From Bremerella sp. P1 (GTDB lineage: Bacteria; Planctomycetota; Planctomycetia; Pirellulales; Pirellulaceae): a stretch of DNA of 64,000 bases. Position 1 is the first letter of the stretch. The number at the start of each line of letters is the position of its first letter. The notes under the pieces were generated by a model. The model made no database searches and was not told the DNA's origin. It worked only from the letters and a program-made list of their open reading frames with translations. Location: NCBI RefSeq assembly GCF_028748185.1, contig NZ_CP118164.1, positions 4,365,814-4,429,813 of the forward strand. The letters run 5' to 3'. The translations under genes were made by a program, and so were the position numbers. Shown here piece by piece: positions 29,390 through 39,467 of this stretch.

Positions 29390-29692
29390 ATGGCAAAACG
29401 CGCTACTAACAAGCCATCTAAAGCAGATGCAATCCGTAATTACCAGAAGGATAACCCCGAAGCTTCGCCTACCGTTGTCGCGGACGCTTTGAAGAAGGCG
29501 GGTTACAAGGATGTTACGCCCCAGTATGTGAGCACCATCAAGTCGATGGATAAGCGAAAAGCGAATGGCCCAACTAAGACTGGCAAGATCACTGCCGAAG
29601 ATCTGATGACGGCGAAAGAGTTTGTCGACTCGATCGGCGGTGTTGGCCGCGCTAAGCAAGCGATGGAAATGCTCAGCAAGCTGACGCACTAA
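29390..29692 (+). CDS. small basic protein, HTH-like, planctomycete type
   Basis: A 100-residue lysine-rich protein starting MAKRATNKPSKADAIRNY. The middle (SPTVVADALKKAGYKDVTPQYVSTIKS) has the helix-turn-helix rhythm of a DNA-binding domain, and the C terminus forms a helix. I know similar short proteins from planctomycete genomes, but no function is established. I chose the ATG over an in-frame TTG at 29369. A hairpin follows eight bases after the stop. Confidence 0.7.
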   Translation: MAKRATNKPSKADAIRNYQKDNPEASPTVVADALKKAGYKDVTPQYVSTIKSMDKRKANGPTKTGKITAEDLMTAKEFVDSIGGVGRAKQAMEMLSKLTH

Positions 29693-29699
29693 GATGCTA

Positions 29700-29721
29700 A
29701 GTGTCCCTTCCGTGGGACACT
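29700..29721. terminator. hairpin between convergent genes
   Basis: AGTGTCCC (29700-29707) pairs with GGGACACT (29714-29721) around a 6-base loop. It lies exactly between two convergent stop codons (29692 and 29722). There is no strong T-run on either side, so its activity is uncertain. Confidence 0.5.
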
Positions 29722-30927
29722 CTATCTACGAATTAATGCTTGAACTCGCGGACTTGGATCGGTTGCCATGTCCGCTTTCAAGCGTCTTAGCAGTCGCGGG
29801 TCGGTGGATGTAAGAAGCGCAGCCGCCGCACTATATCTGACCCCCTCGTCTGGATCTTTCGTCATATAGTAGAGCCAGTGGGTTCGATCCTCCCTAGGCA
29901 TGACGGGCAGTTCTCGAACGAGTTGTAGACGCTGTGTGACATCGGGGTGCGTGAGTCTCGTTGCGAGTTCTAGATCTTCTGCATTGAAGTTCCGCGCTAT
30001 GAGAGTTTCGCGGGCATGCTTTACCATGCGCGTGTTCTGTAGGTGTAACTTCCACATGATTTCCAGTGTGGTCAGATGACTGAAGTCAGGCAGGGGCTCG
30101 GTAGGGTGGAGCCCAGGTGGAAGCTGTTTGGGGCTTTGAACCAGCGTAGGAAGCTTCAGGGGCCGATCGATTGCTACCCGGCGGTTGGCAGGCAGGACCT
30201 CTGAATCGCTATGCACGTGAACCTTAATCGCCGGCTGGGTGGCTAACGCGTCTTGGGGCTCACCGGGGATCGATTGCTGTTTCCATGGCAGTCCACCTCG
30301 TAGGTCTAGCTCGTCCATCTGCTGAAGCTGGGATGGGCTTTCCAAAGCGGTGTCGCCTGGCTGCTGCTGTTTCAGGTAGCTCATCACCATCTGGTCGCTC
30401 GCTGCCAGGTCGGTCGAGGATGTGGTTGGTCTACTGTCGCGAATCATATCCTCTAGCAATATGAGAAATGGACCTTGCTTAGGAGATGACATTCCAAGAT
30501 CCCAGTTGGACATCTGGCTAGCCATCAGATGAACACGGCCGCGCGTTTGCTGAGGATAGTTGGGTAGCTCGTCGTTGAGAGCTTCTGCCAATTGGTATGC
30601 CTGATTGGCAATGGCTAGTCCTGGTTCGGCTTGCAGCCTATCAATTCTGGCTTGCATCTGTTGGGTTGCTTCCAACGCAATGATCGGGCGATCCGAACCC
30701 ATCCAGCGAGCGAGGTCGTGATAAGGAGTCGACGAATGACGTAACGCGTACTCCATTCTTTTGGGAATCTCCGACTCGGGAGCATTCAACAAAATGGTAT
30801 CCATGCGCGCTGGTAGCAAATACCACAAAGCCATGATGCTAAACCCCACTGCCAGCAATAGCAGCATGCCCAGCAGTATCACTGTGGTCTTAACTGGTCG
30901 AAAGTGGCTTTCGTTCGAATGCTGCAT
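29722..30927 (-). CDS. membrane-anchored protein with HEAT-like C terminus
   Basis: A 401-residue protein with a single N-terminal helix (about residues 14-36, ILLGMLLLLAVGFSIMALWY). A long polar, proline- and glutamine-rich middle follows. The C-terminal 80 residues look like two HEAT-type repeats (DVTQRLQLVRELP, DPDEGVRYSAAAALL, DPSPRVQALI). I recognise no named family. Its likely role is protein-protein interaction outside the cytoplasm or at the membrane. Confidence 0.65.
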   Translation of the reverse strand: MQHSNESHFRPVKTTVILLGMLLLLAVGFSIMALWYLLPARMDTILLNAPESEIPKRMEYALRHSSTPYHDLARWMGSDRPIIALEATQQMQARIDRLQAEPGLAIANQAYQLAEALNDELPNYPQQTRGRVHLMASQMSNWDLGMSSPKQGPFLILLEDMIRDSRPTTSSTDLAASDQMVMSYLKQQQPGDTALESPSQLQQMDELDLRGGLPWKQQSIPGEPQDALATQPAIKVHVHSDSEVLPANRRVAIDRPLKLPTLVQSPKQLPPGLHPTEPLPDFSHLTTLEIMWKLHLQNTRMVKHARETLIARNFNAEDLELATRLTHPDVTQRLQLVRELPVMPREDRTHWLYYMTKDPDEGVRYSAAAALLTSTDPRLLRRLKADMATDPSPRVQALIRR

Positions 30928-31099
30928 GGATTGAATTCAGGACAGGGCGACTCGGTTGAGCTTTCATTGCCGAAAACCCGCAAGTGCTAGCACATAGTTC
31001 GGTTTAGGAATCTGAGAATGATTGTGGCGATCATAGCGGTTCAACCGATTTAAGGGTAAGGCCATCTCAGCCATCGCGAAGCCTAGGGGGAATGCTTGC

Positions 31100-32167
31100 A
31101 TGCCGATTTTCCGAAATTCAACCACTCCAACCTGTCTTCTCGGATCGATTTTGCGCTCGTGGACGTGTTTTGCGGGTGTCATTCTGGTATTCGGTTTGTT
31201 GCAAGCATCCACGGGAAATGCCCAGGAAGCTGAGGCCGAACTCGTCAGTTTCAGTCGTGAAGACAAACAGGATGCGCTCCGCCTGATTCCCTTCGGGCAA
31301 ATGAAACCGCTCGATCAGAATCGCGTTTCTCAGGTCGTGAAAGACCCGAGTATCTTTCGGCGACTGCCAGTACAAGTCATCGACTGTGATCCCGAAATCT
31401 ATGCGTTCCTGGTTAGCTATCCCGAAGTGGTCGTCAACATCTGGGAGCTGATGGGGATTACCAATGTTCAGGTGCGGCGGCTAAGTCCCACGTCGTTTCA
31501 CGCTAATGATGGCGCCGGCACAGTCAGCAACGTGGACATTGTTTATGCCGATGGCCAAACGAACATCTTCTTCGCCGAAGGGTACTACGAAGGACCACTT
31601 GCTCCTAAGAAGATCCTGGCCAACTGCGTGCTCGTCCTTCAGTCAGGCTACACCAAAGCGGCTCAAGGGGAGTCGTTTGTCTCGAATCGACTGGACGTCT
31701 TCGTCAAATTTGAGAGCCGCGGCGCTGACTTCCTGGCCCGCACGCTTCACCCGCTGATTGGTAAGACGGCCGATTACAACTTTGCCGAAACGTCGTCCTT
31801 CATCGGTAAGATCTCAAAGAACGCCGAAGACAACGTGAACGGAATGCACAACCTGGTCTCCCGCTTGCAGAAAGTCGATCCGACGGTTCGCAAGCAGTTT
31901 GGCGATGTGGTGACGCGTGTGTATCAACGTAAGGTCGTTGCGGAACGCGGCATTCAGCAGCAATTTGCCAAAGCCGAAGAGGAGGAAGAAGAACCACTTC
32001 CATTGGCGGCTGCCCCTGTGCAGGAGCCTGCTCTCTTGCCGGAACAACCAGAGCAAGTTGCGTTGCGTCCTTTGGAGCCGGCCGTCACGGAAGAAGCCGT
32101 CGAAGAAACGGCTTCAACTTCTCTGGGATCGATCCCCAGAAAGCGCTTCGCGGAACTACGACGCTAG
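31100..32167 (+). CDS. secreted planctomycete-type protein of unknown function
   Basis: A 355-residue protein with an N-terminal signal peptide (hydrophobic core FAGVILVFGLLQAS, likely cut after TGNAQ). Its globular part has no motif I can name. It is followed by a coiled, acidic and Ala/Pro-rich tail (EEEEEEPLPLAAAP...). Two possible starts lie eight bases apart in different frames; only the one at 31100 keeps this frame. Its stop overlaps the stop of the converging aas-like gene by four bases. Confidence 0.65.
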   Translation: MPIFRNSTTPTCLLGSILRSWTCFAGVILVFGLLQASTGNAQEAEAELVSFSREDKQDALRLIPFGQMKPLDQNRVSQVVKDPSIFRRLPVQVIDCDPEIYAFLVSYPEVVVNIWELMGITNVQVRRLSPTSFHANDGAGTVSNVDIVYADGQTNIFFAEGYYEGPLAPKKILANCVLVLQSGYTKAAQGESFVSNRLDVFVKFESRGADFLARTLHPLIGKTADYNFAETSSFIGKISKNAEDNVNGMHNLVSRLQKVDPTVRKQFGDVVTRVYQRKVVAERGIQQQFAKAEEEEEEPLPLAAAPVQEPALLPEQPEQVALRPLEPAVTEEAVEETASTSLGSIPRKRFAELRR

Positions 32168-35100
32168 TTCGATTCACTTGAAGAAGACGCGGTCGAATCC
32201 TTGGTTGCGAACCGTGCGTCGGCGATTGCCTTGAGTTCCCTCAAGTCGAGCTTGCCGGATCCGAGAATCGGAATCTTCTCGACTTCCATGAAGCTGTCGG
32301 TCGACGGAATGAACAGGTTCGGTAGGCCGGCCTGCTTCAGCTGTCGGCAGATGTCCTCTGGCGTGAGCTGAAGCGGAGCATGAACGACGACGATGCGTTC
32401 TCCCTTGGTGGGATGCTCGACGGCCGTTACGGCAACTGCCAATTCTTCGCTCTCGTGCGGGCCGAGGATCTGCTCGATAGCTTCTTCGATCCGCACGTGT
32501 GGGATCATCTCGCCCCCGATCTTTGAGAAGCGACTCACCCGGCCGGTGATCTTCAAAAAGCCGTCTTCGTCGATCAGGGCCACGTCGCCCGTTTTGTACC
32601 AGCCATCTTGTAGGACCTTCGCGGTTTCCTCAGGCTGATCCAGGTAGCCCTTCATCACGTTTGGACCCGTGATATAGAGCATTCCAGGCTCGTTGACCCC
32701 TTTGGCTTCGCCCGTATCGAGATCGATGATCTTGGCCGCGACGTTGGGGATCGGTCGTCCCACGGTGCCTTCCTTGCGATCGATCTGGAAGTTGTCGATC
32801 GAGCGGGCAGGAGGGATGTTCACCGATACCAGCGGCGAAAGTTCGGTGGCTCCATACCCTTCAACGGGGCGAACGCCAAACTTTTGCTCGAACGATTCAC
32901 ACAGATCGACAGGCAGCTTTTCGGCACCGGCGACAACGATTTCCAGTGTCGCAAAATCGTCCTTGTCGACACGACGTTGATAGCTGCGGAGGAATGTAGG
33001 CGTTGCCAAAATGACCGTTCCGCCGTGCTTCTTGGTCAGGTTGCCAATGATCTTCGGTTCCAGAGGACTGAAGTGGTAGGCCGACTTCACATCGATGCCA
33101 AACAGCGTCCAGAGCGTGACCGTGTATCCAAACGAATGGAAGAACGGAAGGATCCCGATGATCACGTCCTGGCGATTCAGATGGACCATCTGCTGAATGG
33201 CCTGAACATTTGACGAAATGTTCGCATGGGTCAGCTGCACCCCTTTCGGGACACCAGTCGAGCCAGAGGTGAAGATCACGGTGAGCGTATCGTCTGGGCG
33301 AATCTTGTTTAGGCCGTACGTGCGATCCAGCATCCAACTGGGAAGCACAAAGGATGTGAACGCACAGCTAATCTTGTCCCAGAGGGTCGGCTTGTCTTTC
33401 AGATCTTCCAGGTAGACCACCTCGCAATCGAGGTCCCACTCAAACTTCTCCATAAAGCGACGACTGGTTAGTACCGACTTGATGCCACACTTGTTGATGC
33501 AGTGGTTCATCACTTCGTTACTGGTCGTGTAGTTCAAGTTCACCGCAATACGGCGATCGAGGGCCAGGGCACCATTAACCGCGGCGCCGGCAACCGATGG
33601 AGGCAACAGAACCCCGACGTATTGTTCGTCCTTGCGTGACTTGAGAACGTGCCGCTTGAGCAAGCGACGCAGTACCAGGATGCGTGTCAGGAAGACACCA
33701 CCGGTCAGGTCAACGCCAGTTGAGTCCGCTACCTTGGAAGTGAATAGACGTCGTTTGCAAACGCGAAGGAGCGTTTTCGCTGGGGGAATCACTCGCTCAA
33801 CTCGTCGCTCGAAAGCGATCGCTCCTAACTTTTGGACTGCTTGGCGAATCACATGAATACCGTAAGGTGGTTCGATTGGCTCGCCGAAATGAATCGAGAT
33901 GGGGGTTTGCCAACTGCGAGGTATTTTCCAGAAGAACCGGCCTTCGCTGAAGGTAAAAACGCTTCCCCAGAGTTCGTCGATAAATACAGGCACGACTGGG
34001 GCGGAAGTGCCTTCGACCATCTTCAAGAGGCCTGGCTTGAAGCCTTGGATTTGTCCGCTACGGGTGATGCCTCCCTCGGCGAACACACAAACCAGTTCCC
34101 CGTTTTCGATCGCTTCGCGACCCTTTTGAAGGGCCTTCTGAATTCCTTTCGGGCCTTTGTCGATCAGGATCGCTCCGTGGTACTCGACAAAGCGGCGGAA
34201 CCATTCACTCTTGAAGTTTCCACCCCAGACTAGCATGCGAACAGGCCGGCTACTGGTGAGCATCAGCAGAACGCCATCGAGCCATGAAACATGATTCGAG
34301 ACCAGCAGCGCACCACCTTCGGCTGGCAGGTTTTCGCGATCATGAACCCGAATGCGGTAGAACGTTTCACTCGCCAGCCAAACAAGGAAGCGAAGTGAGT
34401 TCTGCGGAAGCAGGTAAAGGATGTAGAACAAAATCGGGATGGTAACAACGCCACACAACAGGAAGATTTGCCGCGAACTCAGCAGCGGCAAATTGGTCGC
34501 TTGAAAATAAATCTCGGCGACCAACTGCTTGTAGTCGGGATACTTATCAATTACTTCGCTACGATCAATCGGATTTTGATCGGTGAACGCCTGATGCAAC
34601 TGCGTCATCAGCAAGGAAGCGAACGCATAGGTCTTTTCGTCGTCGTTGGATGCCATCGACGCGGCGATATCGAGCGGCGAGTCGTACTCCTTACCGGCGA
34701 TGATATCAGCCCGAAGCTCATCCGACTTCTGCTTGACCTCTTTCGAGAACTCGGGCGAGACCTCTAACTCGGCGACTTGGTCGACGTTGCTGATATCGCC
34801 TTCGTAGACCGGAGTTCGCAGAACGGAGAACACCACCGAGACCAGCAGGATACCACCGAAGGTGAGGAAATTCGTAGCGGCGAGGATCGTGCCACGTTTT
34901 TCTGCCGGGGCTCGGTGTTGCAGGAAGGAAGCCAACGGCACTTCAAACAGGCCAGCTGACAATCCCATCAGGAAAAGCAAGAAACTAGCCACGAAGAAGA
35001 CAAAGTTCCAGTTTCCATCCGCACCGACAATCGGAGAAGGGCAGAGGAACAGCAGGAATGAGCAGATCGCCAATCCGGTTGCACCGAGCGGGAGAATCCC

Positions 35101-36012
35101 CATTTCGACGTGACCTTGCGACCAGTACCCCGCCAGAATGCAGCCCACCGCTGTCCCCACGACCAATACGGCCAGCAGTGGTCCGACATCGGCCTGAGTT
35201 GTGGTGCCGCTTTCAGCGGCAAATTGGTCGATATTCAGTTGGGCCAGCGCGGCTAATGTCCAAAAGAACGCGCTACCCATCGCGACATAAAAGATCGCCT
35301 TGTTGATTCGGAGTGCTCTGAGATCCTTGATCACGCTGCGGAATGGATTCCAGGGGAATTTCATGTCCGGCTGATTGATCGGCAGGTTTTGTATCCACAA
35401 GCTGGTTAGAATGCCGACGGCAGCGAAACCCACCATAATCAGCCCGGCCAGCCAGAGATTGGTTTCTCCCTGGTGCGTCCAGTCACTCAGCAGATTTCCG
35501 ACAACGGTCCCCAGGGCCGTGGCAACCACCGTGGCCAGGCCAATGATCCCATTGGCTGAGGAGATATGCTTGGTCTTGAGAATCTCGGGAATCGCACCCA
35601 ATTTCGCAGGGCCGTACATGGCACTTTGTGCACCGAGAAAGAAGACCACGCTGAACAGCCAGAAGAGCTGACCGCTCCAGGCAAGCATGATCCCGAGCGC
35701 CATGATCACGATTTCTGCGATCTTACAGGCAACGATCACGCTTCGTTTGCTGTAGCGATCGGCGAAATAGGCCGCATGCGGAGCAAAAATCAGGTATGGA
35801 GCGACCATACACGCGGTACCAGCCATCAAGATGGTACCTACATGTTCAGGTTGCTGTTCTTTCCCGATGCCAATGGCGAACCAACGGAAAATGTTGTCGT
35901 TCGCGGCACCGAAGAATTGCGTCAACACCAAGCCAATAAAGCTCGTCGACGACAGGTTATTCAGTTCGTCGTCGTGCTCTCGGATGGTGGGTTCATGGAC
36001 GCCGGGGGCCAT
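32164..36012 (-). CDS. aas: LplT-PlsC-Aas fusion: lysophospholipid flippase / acyltransferase / acyl-ACP synthetase
   Basis: One polypeptide of 1,282 residues with three parts. Residues about 20-540 are a major-facilitator transporter like LplT (FFGAANDNIFRWFAI start). About 560-750 is a PlsC acyltransferase with NHVSWLDG (HX4D) and the FAEGGITRSG block. About 790-1270 is an AMP-forming acyl-ACP synthetase with VIFTSGSTGVPKG and the YKTGDVALIDEDGFL region. In enterobacteria LplT imports lysophospholipid and Aas re-acylates it; here all steps are fused, as in several other phyla. An alternative start further downstream is possible. Confidence 0.9.
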   Translation of the reverse strand: MAPGVHEPTIREHDDELNNLSSTSFIGLVLTQFFGAANDNIFRWFAIGIGKEQQPEHVGTILMAGTACMVAPYLIFAPHAAYFADRYSKRSVIVACKIAEIVIMALGIMLAWSGQLFWLFSVVFFLGAQSAMYGPAKLGAIPEILKTKHISSANGIIGLATVVATALGTVVGNLLSDWTHQGETNLWLAGLIMVGFAAVGILTSLWIQNLPINQPDMKFPWNPFRSVIKDLRALRINKAIFYVAMGSAFFWTLAALAQLNIDQFAAESGTTTQADVGPLLAVLVVGTAVGCILAGYWSQGHVEMGILPLGATGLAICSFLLFLCPSPIVGADGNWNFVFFVASFLLFLMGLSAGLFEVPLASFLQHRAPAEKRGTILAATNFLTFGGILLVSVVFSVLRTPVYEGDISNVDQVAELEVSPEFSKEVKQKSDELRADIIAGKEYDSPLDIAASMASNDDEKTYAFASLLMTQLHQAFTDQNPIDRSEVIDKYPDYKQLVAEIYFQATNLPLLSSRQIFLLCGVVTIPILFYILYLLPQNSLRFLVWLASETFYRIRVHDRENLPAEGGALLVSNHVSWLDGVLLMLTSSRPVRMLVWGGNFKSEWFRRFVEYHGAILIDKGPKGIQKALQKGREAIENGELVCVFAEGGITRSGQIQGFKPGLLKMVEGTSAPVVPVFIDELWGSVFTFSEGRFFWKIPRSWQTPISIHFGEPIEPPYGIHVIRQAVQKLGAIAFERRVERVIPPAKTLLRVCKRRLFTSKVADSTGVDLTGGVFLTRILVLRRLLKRHVLKSRKDEQYVGVLLPPSVAGAAVNGALALDRRIAVNLNYTTSNEVMNHCINKCGIKSVLTSRRFMEKFEWDLDCEVVYLEDLKDKPTLWDKISCAFTSFVLPSWMLDRTYGLNKIRPDDTLTVIFTSGSTGVPKGVQLTHANISSNVQAIQQMVHLNRQDVIIGILPFFHSFGYTVTLWTLFGIDVKSAYHFSPLEPKIIGNLTKKHGGTVILATPTFLRSYQRRVDKDDFATLEIVVAGAEKLPVDLCESFEQKFGVRPVEGYGATELSPLVSVNIPPARSIDNFQIDRKEGTVGRPIPNVAAKIIDLDTGEAKGVNEPGMLYITGPNVMKGYLDQPEETAKVLQDGWYKTGDVALIDEDGFLKITGRVSRFSKIGGEMIPHVRIEEAIEQILGPHESEELAVAVTAVEHPTKGERIVVVHAPLQLTPEDICRQLKQAGLPNLFIPSTDSFMEVEKIPILGSGKLDLRELKAIADARFATKDSTASSSSESN

Positions 36013-36204
36013 ACATCTATTCCACGCGATGATTGCGATGCTTGCAATTCCGTAAGACTAGCCGATTTGGGGCGTTTCACCAACGCCACAAGGCGGCTGT
36101 CGGCCTCATTTGCCGACGCTTTCTTCGCGTATTTTCCTCGCTCGCAAGACAAGCGTGGATAAGATTTTCCGATTTTTACCCACGGGAAATGGGATCGACA
36201 GGAA

Positions 36205-36600
36205 CTAGGCCTGCAGATTGGCATCGACCAGTCGCCGCATTGTTTCTTGCAATTGCTCCGGCAGAAACGGCTTGACCATGAAGTCTTGAGCCCCTTTTCG
36301 TACCGAATCAGCGACGAGCGAGGTTTGATTCAACGCACTTACCATGACGACCTTGGCATTCGGGTCGTGTTCGATAATCTTTTCCAGTCCGTGAATGCCG
36401 TCGTGTTCCGGCATGACAATGTCCATCGTCACGGCATCTGGCTGTAGCTCGATGTACTTCTCGCAGGCCTCTTGGCCATTCTGCGCTTCACCGGCCAGTG
36501 TCCAGCCGTCTTCGGTCAAAGAGTCGATGACAAGTTTGCGCATTAACATCGAATCATCACAAACAAGCACTCGGCCACGTGAAGGATTGGATGTACTCAT
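36205..36600 (-). CDS. CheY-like single-domain response regulator
   Basis: Stand-alone receiver domain. The acidic pocket is VLVCDDSM, the phosphoacceptor aspartate lies in VTMDIVMPEHDG, the S/T position is in VMVSALNQ, and the conserved lysine is in MVKPFLPEQ. There is no output domain, so it acts by protein contact, as in chemotaxis or as a shuttle in phosphorelays. I start at the ATG at 36600 (MSTSNPSRGRVLV); a longer form from 36636 is possible. Confidence 0.9.
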   Translation of the reverse strand: MSTSNPSRGRVLVCDDSMLMRKLVIDSLTEDGWTLAGEAQNGQEACEKYIELQPDAVTMDIVMPEHDGIHGLEKIIEHDPNAKVVMVSALNQTSLVADSVRKGAQDFMVKPFLPEQLQETMRRLVDANLQA

Positions 36601-36916
36601 ATTTCTCTGCCCAGATTGCGAACATGTGATCAACACGCCGGGGGTCGCCCCTGACGTTCCTTACATGGATAGGTTAAGGATGAGCGCCAAGTGAGGGGGG
36701 AAGCGGTGGAATTGCAACTCTTCGTCCAAGCGTAGCCGACTTCTCGGAATATCCCCTACCGTCGATACCCCCTGAGCAATCCTTATAAGAGAGAAGATCC
36801 TTGACTTAGAGGAATCGCTCAGGCGCGTGCCCCTGTTGATTCGAAGATTGGATTAACGGACCGTTCAGTCCGTATTCCTTCATGCAACTAGTTTCAGCGA
36901 TTCAGCGGAGCTGACC
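36601..36916. other. intergenic region, divergent
   Basis: About 315 bases between the divergent receiver gene and a small membrane-protein gene. I see no gene and no clear repeat; it presumably holds promoters for both. Confidence 0.35.
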
Positions 36917-37219
36917 GTGGAAATCAATCGCAATCAATACTTCATGATCGGCGTTGTCTTGCTTGCCTTGGGCATTCAATTTCGCCTGGTCGACTCGGTG
37001 ACCCTGACTCAGGAAGCGAGTCAGTTTCTTGCGAAGCAATTCAACTCGAAGAAGGCCGAGCCAAGCGACGTGCCGACGGCCTTCGTTGCGGCAGCCGAAG
37101 ATTCTAATATCGTCTCGGCCAAGAAGACAATTAAACCTCCGCAGTGGTTGGGTTGGGCCCTTATTTCGATGGGTGCCGTGCTAGTGCTTCATAGCTTGGC
37201 GATGCCGAAGCCTGGTTAG
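36917..37219 (+). CDS. small membrane protein of unknown function
   Basis: A 100-residue product with a GTG start. A hydrophobic segment lies near the N terminus (YFMIGVVLLALGIQFRLVDSV) and a second near the C terminus (WLGWALISMGAVLVLHSLA); between them is a polar stretch of about 45 residues. Two-helix topology with a small external or internal loop. No recognised family. Confidence 0.6.
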   Translation: MEINRNQYFMIGVVLLALGIQFRLVDSVTLTQEASQFLAKQFNSKKAEPSDVPTAFVAAAEDSNIVSAKKTIKPPQWLGWALISMGAVLVLHSLAMPKPG

Positions 37220-37648
37220 CAAATCTCTCAAACCCAAGAATTACGCAAGCGTCTTGATCTAATGGCATCGCCTCGTGGCATCGGTAGATATGATGTCGCG
37301 AGTTATCTTTGCGGCAAAAGGGCAAGCTGGGCACAAACTGCGAATCGTGATCTTGTGCCGAAAGGCGGCAGTCTCTTATAAAAGTCGCTGACGAATTGGC
37401 CATTGACAGGCCGATTGCGGCGTTGATCGATCCTCAATTTAATTGACTGAGGAGAGATACGCGATTCCAAGAAACGTGCGGGAACAATGAGCCCTTCGGA
37501 ATCGGCATAAGCGTTACCATATTTGACGTAAATTGTGCTAAACTCGTCAAAAACTCACACCTTATTCATAAGCGTATCCGAGTATACTAACGTTAGATCA
37601 CTGATTTTCTCCAATGAAGCATTGGGACAGAGAAAGTTGTGATGGCTA
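37220..37648. other. intergenic region
   Basis: About 430 bases. The second half (about 37,500-37,620) is clearly more A/T-rich and probably contains the promoter of the next gene. No gene or structured element could be supported. Confidence 0.35.
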
Positions 37649-38041
37649 ATGCCTTCCCTTACCCTGCTTGGGGCCTTTAAGACACTTTCCCATCAACTGC
37701 GTCTACACAATTTCCCCGAATGCCAAGATGCCCAAGCTCTTGAGGCATTTCTACATGTTCGCGCAAGAATCAAGACTCTGAAAAGCACGGCAGAACTTCA
37801 ATCGTCGTGCAATGAGAAGTCGCTGCGGAGATGCCAAGATGAGTTCGAATTTGCCGAGCTCGTTCTTGAACGTCTGCGTTCGTACATTGATCACGCGCGA
37901 CCGCTAACGCCAATAGAGATGGTTTCGGCAATGTCGGCGCTCCAGTTCCTGGCGCGTCGTTTGATGGTTCCCTTTGAGGATTGGGATCTTGAGCGAACCA
38001 ATACACCCGACTTAGCCGATCTGCTTGTGGAGCAAGTGTGA
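37649..38041 (+). CDS. hypothetical helical protein
   Basis: A 130-residue, mostly helical soluble protein with three cysteines and charged amphipathic helices (for example CQDEFEFAELVLERLRSYI). No motif or family is recognised. The start at 37649 has no clear ribosome binding site and an overlapping frame exists on the other strand, so I am only moderately sure it is real. Confidence 0.45.
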   Translation: MPSLTLLGAFKTLSHQLRLHNFPECQDAQALEAFLHVRARIKTLKSTAELQSSCNEKSLRRCQDEFEFAELVLERLRSYIDHARPLTPIEMVSAMSALQFLARRLMVPFEDWDLERTNTPDLADLLVEQV

Positions 38042-38543
38042 TGTCTGACATTCGAAGGGCGGGGAAACGACTTGCCTGCTTCTTCAATTGGAGTGACTTA
38101 AAGAGAGACCTTCCCAACAAAGTGTCGCAGAGCTGGGAAGGTCCCCAGTTAAGCATGACTTGCAGTCCGGTTAGTCTTCCAAGAATGAACCTGGATCAAA
38201 GTTGGTATCCAATCCAGGAGTAAAGCAACCTCGACGATGATCGTTTCTGTCCCACGTTCGTCTCGGGGAAGCCGGGCCGGCCGCTTTAAGCGGCCGGCCT
38301 TCTTTACTTCTTGTCATACCTAAGAGGGTCGCAAGATCCGCTATAGTGTCTGAAATCGCAAGAACGATATGCGCTTCTTGAATCGACAAGTTAGCAATGT
38401 GTCAAACAGCAGATTTAAGTCGGCCTGACCGACAACGCCGTCAGAATGATCAAATTCGGTGGGCAGTCAGTAGTCACCCGGGTTAAGAGTTGCTCTGCAA
38501 AGTGTGATGCAGATTACATTTGGATAAACGTCCAGCGTGTGAT
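38042..38543. other. intergenic region with terminator and doubtful small ORF
   Basis: About 500 bases containing the hairpin at 38275. A minus-strand frame (38171-38389) ends in CFTPGLDTNFDPGSFLED, which reads like a protein C terminus, but it runs through the hairpin and has no visible ribosome binding site. I do not call it. Confidence 0.35.
38275..38305. terminator. strong GC-rich hairpin terminator
   Basis: GGCCGGCCGCTT (38275-38286) and AAGCGGCCGGCC (38288-38299) form a near-perfect stem. On the plus strand TTCTTT follows, fitting a Rho-independent terminator. It lies about 235 bases after the 130-codon gene, so an untranslated or small-RNA transcript may end here. Confidence 0.65.
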
Positions 38544-39467
38544 TTATGGCCTGTAACGCGGGTTTTCGTCCTCAGGAAAACGAGGATTACCACGTAGAAC
38601 ATTGGCATCGCGGATGGAGCTGTAAGGTCGCAAGCGAACATCTTCCAGGCTGGCGGAAAATGTGCCTTGGCCGGGAACGACCAGCTTGATCACGAGTGTT
38701 CCCAGCGGCGACACACGGCCATCGGTAGCCGGAGAAATTGCTTGGTACGGCAGCCGTGCCACGCGGGAGTCATACCGCGGAAACGTTTGATCCAGCGGAA
38801 TTCGCCAGCTACCGATCTTCACGAAACGAGCGCCCCTGCCGTGCGGAACGCTCGAGAACGACGCATTCTGGAAGGCATAAAGTTCCGCTTCTAAGTGCCC
38901 GCGAGCTGCGGTTGGAAGTCCCTGGGCATCCTCCGGCGTAAAGGTGACCTCCAGGCCATCAACGCTTGGGTCGCTATCCCAACTTTTGAAGGTTGCCCAA
39001 GACGAGACGGTCGAGATGGGAGCGGTCGTGGGGCCAGCTTCGAGTTGTTCTACCGCCACTTGGTTCTCTCTCGGAGTCACGGGCGGGCCGAGCGTAATCA
39101 CATTGGCGGCGCCCTTAGTCTGACGCTCTTCCGTTTGGACTTTCGTGATCAGGGTTGCCAGTTTTTCGAACGAAGCGGGAAGTTCGTTGATCGTTAGATG
39201 ACGAATCGCCGTCCATGAGATCGGACGACTTAGCTCAATCGACCCGCGACTGGTCGTGAGGTGGACCGTATTGAAGTCGCTTTTGGGGGAAATTCTACCC
39301 CGGAACGTTCGACCGCTGGCCGTTGTAAGCTCGACGATGGCCGAGGGGGCAAGATCCTGGGCAAACACATGTCCAGTGGCCAGGGTCAGGAAGCTGCCAA
39401 GGACGAACAGAAAGGCCACAACAATCGGCGCGAGTGAGAGAGAGGTCATGGAGTCGTACATGGGCAT
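38544..39467 (-). CDS. secreted protein with SH3/LSm-like N-terminal strand domain
   Basis: About 307 residues with an N-terminal signal anchor (LAPIVVAFLFVLGSFLTLATG, cut near HVFAQ). Next is a beta-rich segment (IVELTTASGRTFRGRIS...VHLTTSRGSIEL) resembling small barrel domains seen in planctomycete secreted proteins. The C-terminal half is unassigned. Several starts are possible (TTG 39482, ATG 39467, 39461, 39449); I use the first ATG. Confidence 0.65.
   Translation of the reverse strand: MPMYDSMTSLSLAPIVVAFLFVLGSFLTLATGHVFAQDLAPSAIVELTTASGRTFRGRISPKSDFNTVHLTTSRGSIELSRPISWTAIRHLTINELPASFEKLATLITKVQTEERQTKGAANVITLGPPVTPRENQVAVEQLEAGPTTAPISTVSSWATFKSWDSDPSVDGLEVTFTPEDAQGLPTAARGHLEAELYAFQNASFSSVPHGRGARFVKIGSWRIPLDQTFPRYDSRVARLPYQAISPATDGRVSPLGTLVIKLVVPGQGTFSASLEDVRLRPYSSIRDANVLRGNPRFPEDENPRYRP

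Noticed and set aside
38038-38223. Plus-strand frame of 61 codons overlapping the end of the 130-codon gene
   Set aside because: No ribosome binding site and no features beyond random composition.
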